Assembly (NCBI RefSeq): GCF_900188085.1 | Contig: NZ_FZOU01000004.1 | Span: 1 to 64,000, forward strand | Direction: 5' to 3' | DNA length: 64,000 nt | From: Granulicella rosea | GTDB lineage: Bacteria; Acidobacteriota; Terriglobia; Terriglobales; Acidobacteriaceae | Shown here: piece by piece, positions 36,597 through 44,756 of the stretch | Layout: the number at the start of each line of letters is the position of its first letter | Position numbering within the stretch: the first letter of the stretch is position 1 | Made by a program: the position numbers and the translations under genes | The notes under the pieces: model-generated | Seen by the model: only the letters and a program-made list of their open reading frames with translations | What the model was told of the DNA's origin: nothing | Databases searched by the model: none

Positions 36597-38411
36597 TCAC
36601 TTCGACGCCACCGCCGCATCCCCCAGCACCCGATGCGCGTGGACAAGCTCGGGAAGACTGCTATCCGCCGTCGGCCAGGCCTTCAGCAGCGCCTGATACC
36701 CGGCGCGCGCGCCCGCTTGATCGCCTGAAAGTTCCTTCGCGTAAGCCACGCCGTAGAGCTCGAAGCCGGACTCCGGCCGTTCGGCCAGCGCAGCGTCATA
36801 GGCGGTCTTCGCGCCGGTGTAGTCCTTTGCCTTCAGCAGCGCCGCGGCCTCGGTCTCATGCACCGGCCGGATGTACGCCGGCGGCTCGCGATAGCCCAGC
36901 GCCTTCTCTTCCTTCGCGGCCTCTTCATACAGCTTCTTCGCCGGGTTCAGCTTGCCCTGCTGAATCAGTGCGCCCGCGCGCAGCTCCAGCGAGGCGATGC
37001 CAAGCGACTTTTCGAGCGGCCCGGCCATCGCATCCGGCATGATGGGCATCATGGGCGGCGCGTCCTTCTTTGCCTCGTCCTTCTTGTCTCCGTTCTTCGC
37101 TGCCCTGGCCGCATCTTCATCCGCATGCATGCGCCACAGGCCGGCGTCCAGGCGTGCCGACGCAGCCTGCGCCGCAGCCAGATCGCCGAGATCGAGCGCC
37201 CGCATGCCAACCGCGAAGTCGTGCAGTTCGGTCGACAGAAAGCGCAGGTTGACGTTGTTGTCCTTCTCGGCCAGCGTCTGGGCGTCGAGCAGCGCGAGCA
37301 CCGTGTCCCAGTCCGCCGTGCGCAGCGCCACCGGCAGCCGATAGTTGACGCGCGAGAGCTGGTCGCGCAGCGAGTGCGTGTAGAGCGTCGCCGGCGTCTG
37401 CCCCTGCGCGCCTGCGAGCCGGTCCGAGAGCGCATCCGCATCCTTCAGTCGGCCCATCTCCATCAGGTTCGCGATCGAATACATCATGTTGTGGACGTAG
37501 TTCCAGTCGTCGTCTCGATCGACCTTCTGCTCTCGCATGTACTTCTCGTCGGCGACCGTCGAGGCCTCGAACCACACCTGCGCGTCCTTGTAGTCGCCCG
37601 TGCGGTAGAAGATGTGGCCGGGCATGTGGACCATGTGGCCGCTGGTCGGCGCAAGGCTCGCCAGCAGCTTCGCGCTCGGAATGGCCCGCTCCGGATGATT
37701 GCCCGGCTCCATCGCATGAATCCAGTAGTGGTTCGCGGCGGAGTCGTTCGGAGCGTCGCGCAATACGCCTTCGAGGATGGCGATCGACTCCTTCGTCCCG
37801 GCCTTCGGCTCGCCCTTGTCGTCGAAGCCGTCGTTGACCGCATTCGCGAGGAAGATCCTCGCCTGCGGATCCTTCGGGTTCTTCTTCACCAGCTTGCGCA
37901 GTGTCTCGACGGACTCCTTGTCATTCTTCGCCGCGTCCGCTTCGGCCGCCTCGATATAGAGCTTCTCGGCGCCGCTGACGTGCTTCTTCAGCCGCACGGC
38001 CTCGGCCAGCGCCCTCTCCCCGTAGACCTTGTTCGGGCCATGGAAAGAGCCGCCCGTCTGCCAAAGTCCCCAGTAACACATCGCGCAGTTGGGGTCGACG
38101 CGCACCCCCTGCTCGAAGGCCTTGTTCGCCTCGAAGTCCCAGAAGTCGTGCAGCAGGTTCAACCCCTGGTCGAACCAGGCCTGCGCCTCGGGGGTCGCCG
38201 TGATGGCGATGTGGCTGTTGCCGATGCCCGTCAACTTGATCGGTACGGGCAGCTCCGCCGGCGGCGGAATCGGCTTCATATGCTCCATCTGGCCTTTGCC
38301 CATACCGGCCATGCAGTCCTGCTGGGCGAAGGAGAGGACCGGTTGCGCCACGGTCGAGAGAAGACACACCGCCGCCACACGCGAGAAGAAACTCATCCGA
38401 GAGAAAGACAT
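36597..38411 (-). CDS. Secreted TPR-repeat protein, function unknown
   Basis: A 604-residue exported protein with an N-terminal signal (VAAVCLLSTVAQPVLSFAQQ). It contains helical repeats, including AQAWFDQGLNLLHDFWDFEA, AFEQGVRVDPNCAMCYWGLW and RELLPELVHAHRVLG-like C-terminal helices. A central conserved block, NHYWIHAMEPGNHPER and GHMVHMPGHIFYRTGDY, recurs in bacterial TPR proteins annotated only as hypothetical. A low-complexity Lys/Asp linker (DKKDEAKKDAPP) lies near 420. No catalytic function is claimed. Two possible starts (38411, 38396) differ by five residues. It is convergent with der. Confidence 0.75.
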   Translation of the reverse strand: MSFSRMSFFSRVAAVCLLSTVAQPVLSFAQQDCMAGMGKGQMEHMKPIPPPAELPVPIKLTGIGNSHIAITATPEAQAWFDQGLNLLHDFWDFEANKAFEQGVRVDPNCAMCYWGLWQTGGSFHGPNKVYGERALAEAVRLKKHVSGAEKLYIEAAEADAAKNDKESVETLRKLVKKNPKDPQARIFLANAVNDGFDDKGEPKAGTKESIAILEGVLRDAPNDSAANHYWIHAMEPGNHPERAIPSAKLLASLAPTSGHMVHMPGHIFYRTGDYKDAQVWFEASTVADEKYMREQKVDRDDDWNYVHNMMYSIANLMEMGRLKDADALSDRLAGAQGQTPATLYTHSLRDQLSRVNYRLPVALRTADWDTVLALLDAQTLAEKDNNVNLRFLSTELHDFAVGMRALDLGDLAAAQAASARLDAGLWRMHADEDAARAAKNGDKKDEAKKDAPPMMPIMPDAMAGPLEKSLGIASLELRAGALIQQGKLNPAKKLYEEAAKEEKALGYREPPAYIRPVHETEAAALLKAKDYTGAKTAYDAALAERPESGFELYGVAYAKELSGDQAGARAGYQALLKAWPTADSSLPELVHAHRVLGDAAVASK

Positions 38412-38459
38412 GAGGACACTTTACTCCAATCGGTTCAGGAGGTTAAGCAGCATCCGCCA

Positions 38460-39548
38460 TCACGCGATCACGGGGTCCATCGGAAACGGCGGGCCACCGT
38501 CGTCGCTTCGTTCGTCCGGCGAAGGAAAGGGCGGCGGCGGAGTGAAGGGCGAGCCTGGGTCCGGCTCCAGAATGCTGCCCAGCAGGGGATATCGACCGCC
38601 AAGGAAGAAGAGCGAGTAAGCCCGCAGAAAGGTGGAGCTGACGCCGAAGAGCAGGATGGCCGCGACGACCAGCGGCACGAGGATCGCCGCGATCAGCACC
38701 ACGGAACCTGCGATCAGCACAAACTGTCCCCCCGTTCCTGCATGCCGCAGCGCCATCCAGAGCGCGAAGCCGCAGCCTCCAAACGGAATCGCCAGGACGA
38801 GCGCAAAGACGGCCAGCGCGATGTAGCAGCCGATGGCCGCGGCAAAGCTCAGCAAAAAGCGCAGGATGAGGTAGACCAGCACCTGCCCCGGCTCCGCGCG
38901 CACCAGCCACACAATCCGGCGCAACGTATCCGCCAGCGATGTGCCTTCGAGCGCCATGGACGGCAGGCCGAAGTCCGCCAGCAGCGCATAGAGCAGTCCA
39001 ATGAAAAGGATCACCAGGAAGATCGCGCCGAGGAATCCAAACATCGCGCCAAGGAGTTCCGGCATTCTCTCCCTGGGCAGCGCCGGTCCGTCGGGCATGC
39101 TGTGAATGAAGTGAAGAATCGTCGGCACGAGCACGGGGGCAAGGAAGAGGAGCACGGCCAGGAAGAACAGGACCTTCAACCCCATCCAGTACCAGGTGGC
39201 CCTGTCGTAGCGCCGCCAGATGGGCGCGACCCGCGTATCCCGGCGCAGCACCATGTCGAACAGCACGAACTGAAGCCGGGACGAAAGATAAAAGAACGCC
39301 AGCCCGAGAATCAGCGCGATCACCGCGATGACGACTCCGATCGCCACAAGCACCGCCGCAAACGCGGGCGGCAGCCCCTGATGGTGTCCGCGCGGAACAT
39401 TGAAGCTGGAGCTGCAGCCGCCCATCTGCGCAAAGAAGGCGACCGCGCCGATCTTCAGCCAGACGCGCCAGTTGCGCGGCCCGCCCAGCAGCCTCTGTGT
39501 GTGGTTCATAGCCGGAGTGATCGCGTCGATTGCATTGAGCCGCTGCAT
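38460..39548 (-). CDS. Multi-pass membrane protein (DUF7544-like), function unknown
   Basis: The 362-residue protein has six to seven predicted membrane helices (for example VAVLVAIGVVIAVIALILGL-like near 67-87, VLFFLAVLLFLAPVLVPTIL, LGAIFLVILFIGLLYALLA, YLILRFLLSFAAAIGCYIAL). It has a cytoplasmic loop SSRLQFVLFDMVLRRDTRVAP and a proline-rich C-terminus. The pattern with an early Gly-Pro-Arg-W motif (LLGGPRNWRVWLKIG) resembles uncharacterised membrane proteins of bacteria and archaea grouped as DUF7544. It may also be read from 39509 (MNHTQ). No function is assigned. It sits alone between the TPR gene and trmFO. Confidence 0.7.
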   Translation of the reverse strand: MQRLNAIDAITPAMNHTQRLLGGPRNWRVWLKIGAVAFFAQMGGCSSSFNVPRGHHQGLPPAFAAVLVAIGVVIAVIALILGLAFFYLSSRLQFVLFDMVLRRDTRVAPIWRRYDRATWYWMGLKVLFFLAVLLFLAPVLVPTILHFIHSMPDGPALPRERMPELLGAMFGFLGAIFLVILFIGLLYALLADFGLPSMALEGTSLADTLRRIVWLVRAEPGQVLVYLILRFLLSFAAAIGCYIALAVFALVLAIPFGGCGFALWMALRHAGTGGQFVLIAGSVVLIAAILVPLVVAAILLFGVSSTFLRAYSLFFLGGRYPLLGSILEPDPGSPFTPPPPFPSPDERSDDGGPPFPMDPVIA

Positions 39549-39619
39549 GCGTGTCGGTTCCCTCTGCGTCGTGAAGGACAGAGTACCTCAGAGTTACGGC
39601 GGACGCTATGGCGGAACGT

Positions 39620-40939
39620 TTAGCGCAGCCACTCCGTCCAGGCCGCAAACGCCCGCTCACACTGAATCCGGTGCCGCTCCTTCTTGTCCCGGATCTTCTT
39701 GCGCAGCTCTTCTTCGAGCGGCGGCAGCAGGTCGAAGGTGATGTTCGCCGGCTGGAACTTCTTCGTATCCGCGTGCGTGATGTAGTGCATCAGCGAGCCG
39801 TGGGCCGACCCGCGCGGAGCCGCCTGCGGCGCCCGCCCCTGCGCGATCTCCGCCGCGAAGATACCCGCCAGCATCCCGCTCGCAATCGACTCCGTATACC
39901 CCTCCACGCCCGAGAGCTGGCCCGCGATCATCACGGTCGGATGAGCGCGCAGTTGCAGCGTCTCCGTCAGCAGACTCGGCGCGTGGATGTACGTGTTGCG
40001 ATGAATCTGGCCATAGCGCAGGAAGGTCGCGTTCTCGAGCCCCGGAATCATCCGCAGGACCTTATTCTGCTCGCCGAACTTCAGGTGGTTCTGAAAGCCG
40101 ACGAGGTTGTAGCTATCCGCCCGCAGATTCTCCTGCCGAAGCTGAACGGCGGCATAGGGCCAGCGGCCGGTCTTCGGATTGGTCAGCCCGGCGGGCTTCA
40201 TCGGTCCGAAACGCAGCGTATCGCGCCCGCGCCGCGCCGTCTCCTCGATCGGAAGGCAGCCCTCGAAGTACTGGAGCTTCTCCCACTCCTTGCTCTCGAC
40301 GTTCTCCGCCGCGGCCAGCGCGTCGATGAAGGCGTCGTACTCCTCCTTGGTGAACGGGCAGTTGATATAGTCGGCCGTTCCCTTGTCCCAGCGCGCGGCG
40401 AAGTAAACCTTCTCCATGTCGATGGTCGTCGCGTCGACGATGGGCGAGATGGAGTCGTAGAACGCCAGATGCTCCGAGCCGGTCAGCCGCTGCAAATCCG
40501 CCGTCAACGCAGGCGAAGACAGCGGACCGGAGGCCAGAATCGTCAGGTCCGCGCCGGCCTCGTCGATGCTCGTCACCTCTTCACGGACGATCTTGATGTC
40601 GGGATGAGACTCCAGCCGCTCGGCAACCTTCGCCGAGAACGCCACCCGGTCGACCGCCAGCGCATGGCCCGCAGGAACTGCCGTTGCGTCGGCATCCTTG
40701 AGCAGAAACGACCCCGCACGCCGCATCTCCTGCTTCAGCAGCCAGGGCGCGGTATTCTCGGACTCCGACTTGAGCGAGTTCGAACAGACGAGTTCGGCGA
40801 AGTCCGCCGTCTGGTGCGCCTCGGTCGACCGCGTGGGACGCATCTCGTAAAGCGTGACCGTGCAACCGCGCGAAGCGGCCTGGAGCGCGGCTTCCGGGCC
40901 CGCAAGGCCGCCGCCGATGATCTTGATGTGAGGCTTCAT
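39620..40939 (-). CDS. trmFO: Methylenetetrahydrofolate-tRNA-(uracil-54-C5)-methyltransferase TrmFO
   Basis: The 439-residue FAD enzyme makes ribothymidine at position 54 of tRNA using methylene-THF. Motifs are the N-terminal IIGGGLAGPEAALQAA, YEMRPTRSTEAHQT, LVCSNSLKSE, YFEGCLPIEE with the catalytic Cys region, GPMKPAGL and GQLSGVEGYTESIASG. The start is placed at the ATG at 40939; the frame to 41101 overlaps the upstream gene and has no family match. It is preceded at 8 bases by a membrane protein gene on the same strand. It uses the folate route, unlike TrmA. Confidence 0.94.
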   Translation of the reverse strand: MKPHIKIIGGGLAGPEAALQAASRGCTVTLYEMRPTRSTEAHQTADFAELVCSNSLKSESENTAPWLLKQEMRRAGSFLLKDADATAVPAGHALAVDRVAFSAKVAERLESHPDIKIVREEVTSIDEAGADLTILASGPLSSPALTADLQRLTGSEHLAFYDSISPIVDATTIDMEKVYFAARWDKGTADYINCPFTKEEYDAFIDALAAAENVESKEWEKLQYFEGCLPIEETARRGRDTLRFGPMKPAGLTNPKTGRWPYAAVQLRQENLRADSYNLVGFQNHLKFGEQNKVLRMIPGLENATFLRYGQIHRNTYIHAPSLLTETLQLRAHPTVMIAGQLSGVEGYTESIASGMLAGIFAAEIAQGRAPQAAPRGSAHGSLMHYITHADTKKFQPANITFDLLPPLEEELRKKIRDKKERHRIQCERAFAAWTEWLR

Positions 40940-40947
40940 GGTTCTGC

Positions 40948-41448
40948 TTATCTCTCTCGGCTCGGGAGCGGTGCGCAAGTCACCTCGACTCCTTGTCCGC
41001 CGCCGCACCAAAATGAATTGGCACCGTAACCTGTATCGTATCCGACCGAGACAGCGGAGTTTCCCTGCCAGTGCACATTTGAAGACTCTGCCTGCTTCCA
41101 CCTGCCACTGAAGATGACGTGGGAATAGAGTCCGTGGTGCGAATACACCGTAACGTCCGTATCTCCTCCCAGCGCGCCGCCATCGTGATCGAGCACACGA
41201 AAAGCTCGTTTCCCATCAGGCGAAAAAACTGGCGCAGAAGCGGTCGTTTCTGAGAAAAATAGAAGGAAGAATCCGAACAGGAATAAGAGAAAACCACTTA
41301 GCCCGATCAGCAACACGGATAAGGTCTGACTCGGCCATCGAATTAGCGATCTACTTTTCTTGACCACACGGAAGATGAGAATACTGACGATTAGGACAGT
41401 GAGACAAATCAGCGGTGGGACCAGCGGCCGGTAGTCGAAGAAGATCAT
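40948..41448 (-). CDS. Membrane protein with exported C-terminal domain, function unknown
   Basis: A 166-residue protein with two membrane helices (LICLTVLIVSILIFRVV near 12-28 and LLIGLSGFLLFLFGFFLLFF near 43-64), followed by an about 100-residue domain. It includes APVFSPDGKRAFRVLDHDGG and VYSHHGLYSHVIFSGRWK, and ends with two Cys in a Trp/Cys-rich tail. I do not recognise the family. The AT content is higher than that of its neighbours, which may indicate later acquisition. The start at 41448 is preferred, because the frame to 41478 crosses the likely promoter. A 17-bp palindrome like those upstream of creD lies 36 bases before this start. Confidence 0.6.
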   Translation of the reverse strand: MIFFDYRPLVPPLICLTVLIVSILIFRVVKKSRSLIRWPSQTLSVLLIGLSGFLLFLFGFFLLFFSETTASAPVFSPDGKRAFRVLDHDGGALGGDTDVTVYSHHGLYSHVIFSGRWKQAESSNVHWQGNSAVSVGYDTGYGANSFWCGGGQGVEVTCAPLPSRER

Positions 41449-41483
41449 CGTTTGAACTCCAGCATTCCATTGTGGCAATTTTC

Positions 41484-41500
41484 ACTTTACATCGCAAAGC
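41484..41500 (-). promoter_or_regulatory. Fourth copy of the creD-type palindromic operator
   Basis: ACTTTACATCGCAAAGC matches the creD-upstream consensus ACTTTGCANTGCAAAGT at all but three positions and keeps the imperfect dyad. It lies 36 bases upstream of the 166-residue membrane protein gene start. This suggests co-regulation with creD, 9 kb away, by an unseen regulator. Confidence 0.5.
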
Positions 41501-41546
41501 GTACTGCCATCGGTTATTCAGAAAATCCACTTTGTTCGATCTATCT

Positions 41547-41582
41547 TTAGTTGAGCGCTGTTGTACCGGCAACGACGATCAC
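41547..41582 (-). pseudogene. Eleven-codon remnant of a DUF3368-type toxin gene
   Basis: A GTG overlapping the antitoxin stop (GTGA) begins MIVVAGTTALN and then meets TAA. DUF3368 PIN-like toxins paired with UPF0175 antitoxins typically start MIVVADTxPLNYL at exactly this overlap. Here the catalytic Asp is Gly and the frame is closed after 11 codons; no further match was seen downstream. I read this as a decayed toxin. The match is short, so chance cannot be fully excluded. Confidence 0.45.
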
Positions 41583-41863
41583 GCTTTGATTCGCTCTGCG
41601 CTCAAAGGGAATAGACGACTCAGCGTAGCGAAATCCTTCTCCAGATCGTCCGGAGTGTAGTCGTAGATCTCATGCCGTTGCAAAAAGACATCCACCTGCA
41701 TACGTGTCTCGAAACCCAGCAGTTGACGAACCTGCTCCATGGTCAGCCGGCGATCACGATATGCGCTGGCAACCGCCTCCTCCAGGAGCACACGCGCCGC
41801 ATCTCCACCCGCCGGGACGAGATGCGCGAGAAACCGGTCCGGGATTTCGACCATCACCTGCAT
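41579..41863 (-). CDS. UPF0175-family antitoxin
   Basis: The 94-residue protein matches the UPF0175 pattern: MVEIPDRFLAHLVPAG, RVLLEEAVASAYRDRRLTMEQVRQLLGFETRMQVDVFLQRHEI and a final YTPDDLEKDFATL. The family members are antitoxin-like and normally precede a DUF3368 toxin with a 4-base overlap. Here the toxin frame is broken after eleven codons (41547-41582), so this appears to be an orphan antitoxin. It could also start at the Met codon at 41854. It is separated from the DUF6980 gene by 89 bases. Confidence 0.8.
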   Translation of the reverse strand: MQVMVEIPDRFLAHLVPAGGDAARVLLEEAVASAYRDRRLTMEQVRQLLGFETRMQVDVFLQRHEIYDYTPDDLEKDFATLSRLFPLSAERIKA

Positions 41864-41952
41864 GTGTTGAGGTTAGCAGAGCATCGGTCAAACTATCGAA
41901 TCTCGTCATTGAAGTCGTGGCCATCTCTCGATCACACTAAATCGAAGGCCGG

Positions 41953-42141
41953 TCACTTCAGAGGCGTACCGCACCACGGGCAGTATGCGATCTCGATAGA
42001 AGACTCGCCCCCATCGTGGACGATCAAGCCATAGCTACGCTTAAGCTTGGCGACCAGTGCATCCGGGCAATCCCAAATGCGGTTATGGAGATCACACTTC
42101 CATTGCAACTGACGCGCCATCATTTCGCAGCAGGCAGGCAT
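41953..42141 (-). CDS. DUF6980-like small cysteine-rich protein
   Basis: A 62-residue protein with an N-terminal ACCEMMARQLQWKC, a central DCPDALV and the C-terminal IVHDGGESSIEIAYCPWCG. The Cys pairs suggest a small zinc- or metal-binding fold. The pattern matches my memory of the DUF6980 family, whose function is unknown. The ATG directly follows the TGA of the acetyltransferase gene (no gap), so the two are probably translated together. Confidence 0.65.
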   Translation of the reverse strand: MPACCEMMARQLQWKCDLHNRIWDCPDALVAKLKRSYGLIVHDGGESSIEIAYCPWCGTPLK

Positions 42142-42648
42142 TCAATCGCACCGCATCGAAAGCGCGCAAAGCGCATCGCCCGAAACCCGCATAATCCGCC
42201 AGTCCGTGCTCATCTCCGCGCCCATGCTGTTGTAGAAGTCGATCGCCGGCGTGTTCCAGTCGAGCACGTTCCACTCCAGCCGCGGGCAGCCTTCGACGAC
42301 CGCCACACCCGCCACGCGCGAGAGCAGCATCTTCCCAATGCCCTTGCCGCGAAACTCCGGGCGCACGAACAGGTCTTCCAGGTGAATGCCGTGGTGTCCG
42401 CGCCACGTGCTGTAGTTCAAAAAGTAGAGCGCGAACCCGGCAGGCTGGCCCAGCCACTCCGCGATCAGGCAGTGGAAGCGCGGCACCGGGCCGAAGCCAT
42501 CGCGGTGCAGGTCGGTCGGCGTGGCCAGCACGGCCTCCGGCTCGCGCTCGTAGGTCGCAAGCTCGTGGATCAGCTCCAGCATCAGCGGCACGTCCTGCGG
42601 GGTCGCCAGGCGGATGTTCAACGGGTGGGCGGGGTCGACGATGCTCAT
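42142..42648 (-). CDS. GNAT-family N-acetyltransferase (diamine/spermidine acetyltransferase-like)
   Basis: The 168-residue enzyme carries the GNAT acetyl-CoA loop (EDLFVRPEFRGKGIGKMLL), preceded by GFALYFLNYSTWRGHHGIHL, and the late EWNVLDWNTPAIDFYNSMGA. These features match the spermidine/spermine or thialysine acetyltransferase subgroup. The substrate is therefore probably a small amine, by family. The ATG overlaps the preceding gene stop by 4 bases (ATGA), and the next gene abuts its stop, so three genes (exported protein, acetyltransferase, DUF6980) form one operon. Confidence 0.85.
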   Translation of the reverse strand: MSIVDPAHPLNIRLATPQDVPLMLELIHELATYEREPEAVLATPTDLHRDGFGPVPRFHCLIAEWLGQPAGFALYFLNYSTWRGHHGIHLEDLFVRPEFRGKGIGKMLLSRVAGVAVVEGCPRLEWNVLDWNTPAIDFYNSMGAEMSTDWRIMRVSGDALCALSMRCD

Positions 42649-43361
42649 CGGCTCTCTTTCTTCTCTGAATCGCTTTTCTTGGATTGAACTGCCAGCCACT
42701 TGTCGAAGGGTATCGTGAAGCCGAAGAGCTCCACCTTGTCGCCCTTCGCATCGGTGGTCAGAATCTTGCGCAGGTAGAGCTCGGCGTGCTTCAACACCGG
42801 GTCGTCCACGCCGCGCACATCGTAGAACAAGTATCCGGCGGCGGTCGTATGCGGCGCGACCACCAGCGATTTGAAGCCGAAGTCGTTGTCGTCCGCCGTA
42901 ATCTTCTGGTCGACCGGCGTGTGCTTGATCGGAATCGGGATGATCGGCAGCCGCTTGTCGATCGCGTTCTTGCCCTGGAACAGCCGCCGGTTCAGGTCCT
43001 CGTCGGTCGCGGCGGGAATCTTGTCGCCCTCGCTCGGCAGATATTGGATCCGCACCTCGTCGAGCGTCAGGGCCTGGTCGCGGTCGTTCGTGATGATGAC
43101 CCAGACCGGCACGAAGCCGTGCTGGACATACTCCAGCCGGAAGAACTTGCACTTCTCCGGATCGCTGCAGGGCTCGGCCGCGACGGTCACCTTCTCGGTC
43201 TCGTGCCGGTCGAAGGCGGGATACTGACCGGCCGGCTTTGGGACAGGGGCGGTCCGGGGCTTGTCCTTGGCCTGGGCGCCTGGCGTGAAAAGGAGCGCGG
43301 CTGCGAGACATGGGGCGCCCAGCCTTGTGGAACGAAATCGGGTTGAGGAATACGTCATCAT
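42645..43361 (-). CDS. Exported protein of unknown function
   Basis: A 238-residue protein with a signal peptide (LGAPCLAAALLFTPGAQAKD). It contains two Cys (AEPCSDPEKCKFF), and the segments FVPVWVIITNDRDQALTLDE, AATDEDLNRRLFQGK and AAGYLFYDVRGVDDP. They suggest a beta-rich periplasmic domain, perhaps like late-competence or PapD-type folds, but I recognise no named family. The sequence ends in a charged tail (KKSDSEKKESR). Two adjacent ATG codons at 43361 and 43358 are equally possible starts. It is divergent from waaA with only 60 bases between them. Confidence 0.7.
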   Translation of the reverse strand: MMTYSSTRFRSTRLGAPCLAAALLFTPGAQAKDKPRTAPVPKPAGQYPAFDRHETEKVTVAAEPCSDPEKCKFFRLEYVQHGFVPVWVIITNDRDQALTLDEVRIQYLPSEGDKIPAATDEDLNRRLFQGKNAIDKRLPIIPIPIKHTPVDQKITADDNDFGFKSLVVAPHTTAAGYLFYDVRGVDDPVLKHAELYLRKILTTDAKGDKVELFGFTIPFDKWLAVQSKKSDSEKKESR

Positions 43362-43421
43362 GCTGGCTTGATTATCATCTTCGCTGATGCACACTAAAAA
43401 GGCGAGGTCCGGCCAGGCAGC

Positions 43422-44756
43422 ATGTTCATGATCCTCTATAGCGCGCTGCTGACGGCGGTCCTCGTCCTGGGGTCGCCCTGGTGGCTGTGGCGGATGGCGA
43501 CCAGCGGACGCTACCGCGCCGGTCTCTCCGGCCGGCTGGGCGTCGTCCCCGCCGGACTGAAGGCTGCTGTTGCCGGTAAAGACGTGGTTTGGGTCCACTG
43601 CGTTTCGGTCGGCGAGGTGCTCGGCGCCGCGCGCCTGATCGCCGAACTGCAGGCCGCGCTGCCCGGATACGTCGTCGCCGTCTCCACCACGACGCAGACC
43701 GGGCAGGAGATCGCCCGCCAGAAGCTCCCCGGCACGCCGGTCTTCTACATGCCGCTCGATCTGGCGTTCATCGTCCGCCGCTATCTCAACGTTCTGCGCC
43801 CGAAGCTGCTGGTCCTGATGGAGAGCGAGCTGTGGCCCCGGCTGCTGGTCGAGTGCGAACGCCGCAAGATCCCGGTCGCGGTCGTGAACGCCCGCATCTC
43901 CGACCGGTCGTTCCCGCGTTATATGAAGCTCCGCAGGCTGTGGAAGCCCCTGATGGCGAAGGTGACCCTTTTCCTTGCGCAGGGCGAGGAGACGGCCGAG
44001 CGGCTGCGGATGATTGGGGCGCCCCCACAACGAGTACGCGTGGCCGGAAATCTGAAGTTCGACCTCCAACCGGCTGCACCCAGCAAAGTTGCGGACAGAA
44101 TTCGCGAACTGGCCGATGGAAGGCCGATCATCGTCGCAGGCAGCACCTGCGGCACGGAAAGCAGCGCCGACGAAGAGACGATGCTGCTCGAAGCCTGGCA
44201 ACGCGCCCCACGCGAGAAATTCGGAGCATTACTTGTCATTGCTCCCCGGCACACCCAGCGATTTGCGGTCGTAGAGTCCGCTCTCTCTGAGTTCCACTAT
44301 CTGCGGGTCAGCGACTGGAGCCGCACCGACGGCAAGTCCCCACGCATTATCCTTCCCGGCCACCCCGACCGGCTTGAAATCATTCTGCTCAACACCATCG
44401 GCGATCTGGCAGATGTCTACCGCATCGCAGACATCGCATTCGTCGGCGGCAGCCTCATCCCACGCGGAGGGCACAATCCACTGGAGCCTGCGCGATTCGG
44501 AGTTCCCGTCACAATGGGTCCTTTCCACCAGAACTTCCGTGAGATCGTTCATCTCATGTCGTCGGAGGACGGCCTTCGCGAGATCGTCACCGACGATATC
44601 GCCGGTGTCGAAGAAGCTTTCGCCGACCTCCTGTCGGACACCGAGGATGCCAGAAGAGTCGGAGAGCGGGGGCAGGCTGTCTATAAAACACACAGCGGTG
44701 CAACTCCAAAAACTGCTCAAATTCTTGTCGATCTGATCGTGTGGAGGAAACCATGA
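43422..44756 (+). CDS. waaA: 3-deoxy-D-manno-octulosonic acid transferase
   Basis: The 444-residue GT-B enzyme adds Kdo to lipid A precursor at the inner membrane. After an N-terminal helix the family motifs appear: WVHCVSVGEVLGAARLI, STTTQTGQEIA, LVLMESELWPRLL, NARISDRSF, VRVAGNLKFD, IAFVGGSLIPRGGHNPLEPA and PVTMGPFHQNF. Presence of waaA and lpxK shows a Gram-negative LPS outer membrane. Its stop overlaps the lpxK start (ATGA), indicating an operon with the two genes that follow. One detail: the C-terminal third uses noticeably more AT-rich codons than the first part. Confidence 0.93.
   Translation: MFMILYSALLTAVLVLGSPWWLWRMATSGRYRAGLSGRLGVVPAGLKAAVAGKDVVWVHCVSVGEVLGAARLIAELQAALPGYVVAVSTTTQTGQEIARQKLPGTPVFYMPLDLAFIVRRYLNVLRPKLLVLMESELWPRLLVECERRKIPVAVVNARISDRSFPRYMKLRRLWKPLMAKVTLFLAQGEETAERLRMIGAPPQRVRVAGNLKFDLQPAAPSKVADRIRELADGRPIIVAGSTCGTESSADEETMLLEAWQRAPREKFGALLVIAPRHTQRFAVVESALSEFHYLRVSDWSRTDGKSPRIILPGHPDRLEIILLNTIGDLADVYRIADIAFVGGSLIPRGGHNPLEPARFGVPVTMGPFHQNFREIVHLMSSEDGLREIVTDDIAGVEEAFADLLSDTEDARRVGERGQAVYKTHSGATPKTAQILVDLIVWRKP

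Noticed and set aside
41351..41572. 73-codon minus-strand frame after the antitoxin
   Set aside because: It overlaps the membrane-protein gene and its promoter, has no recognisable domain, and the toxin-like peptide lies in a different frame.
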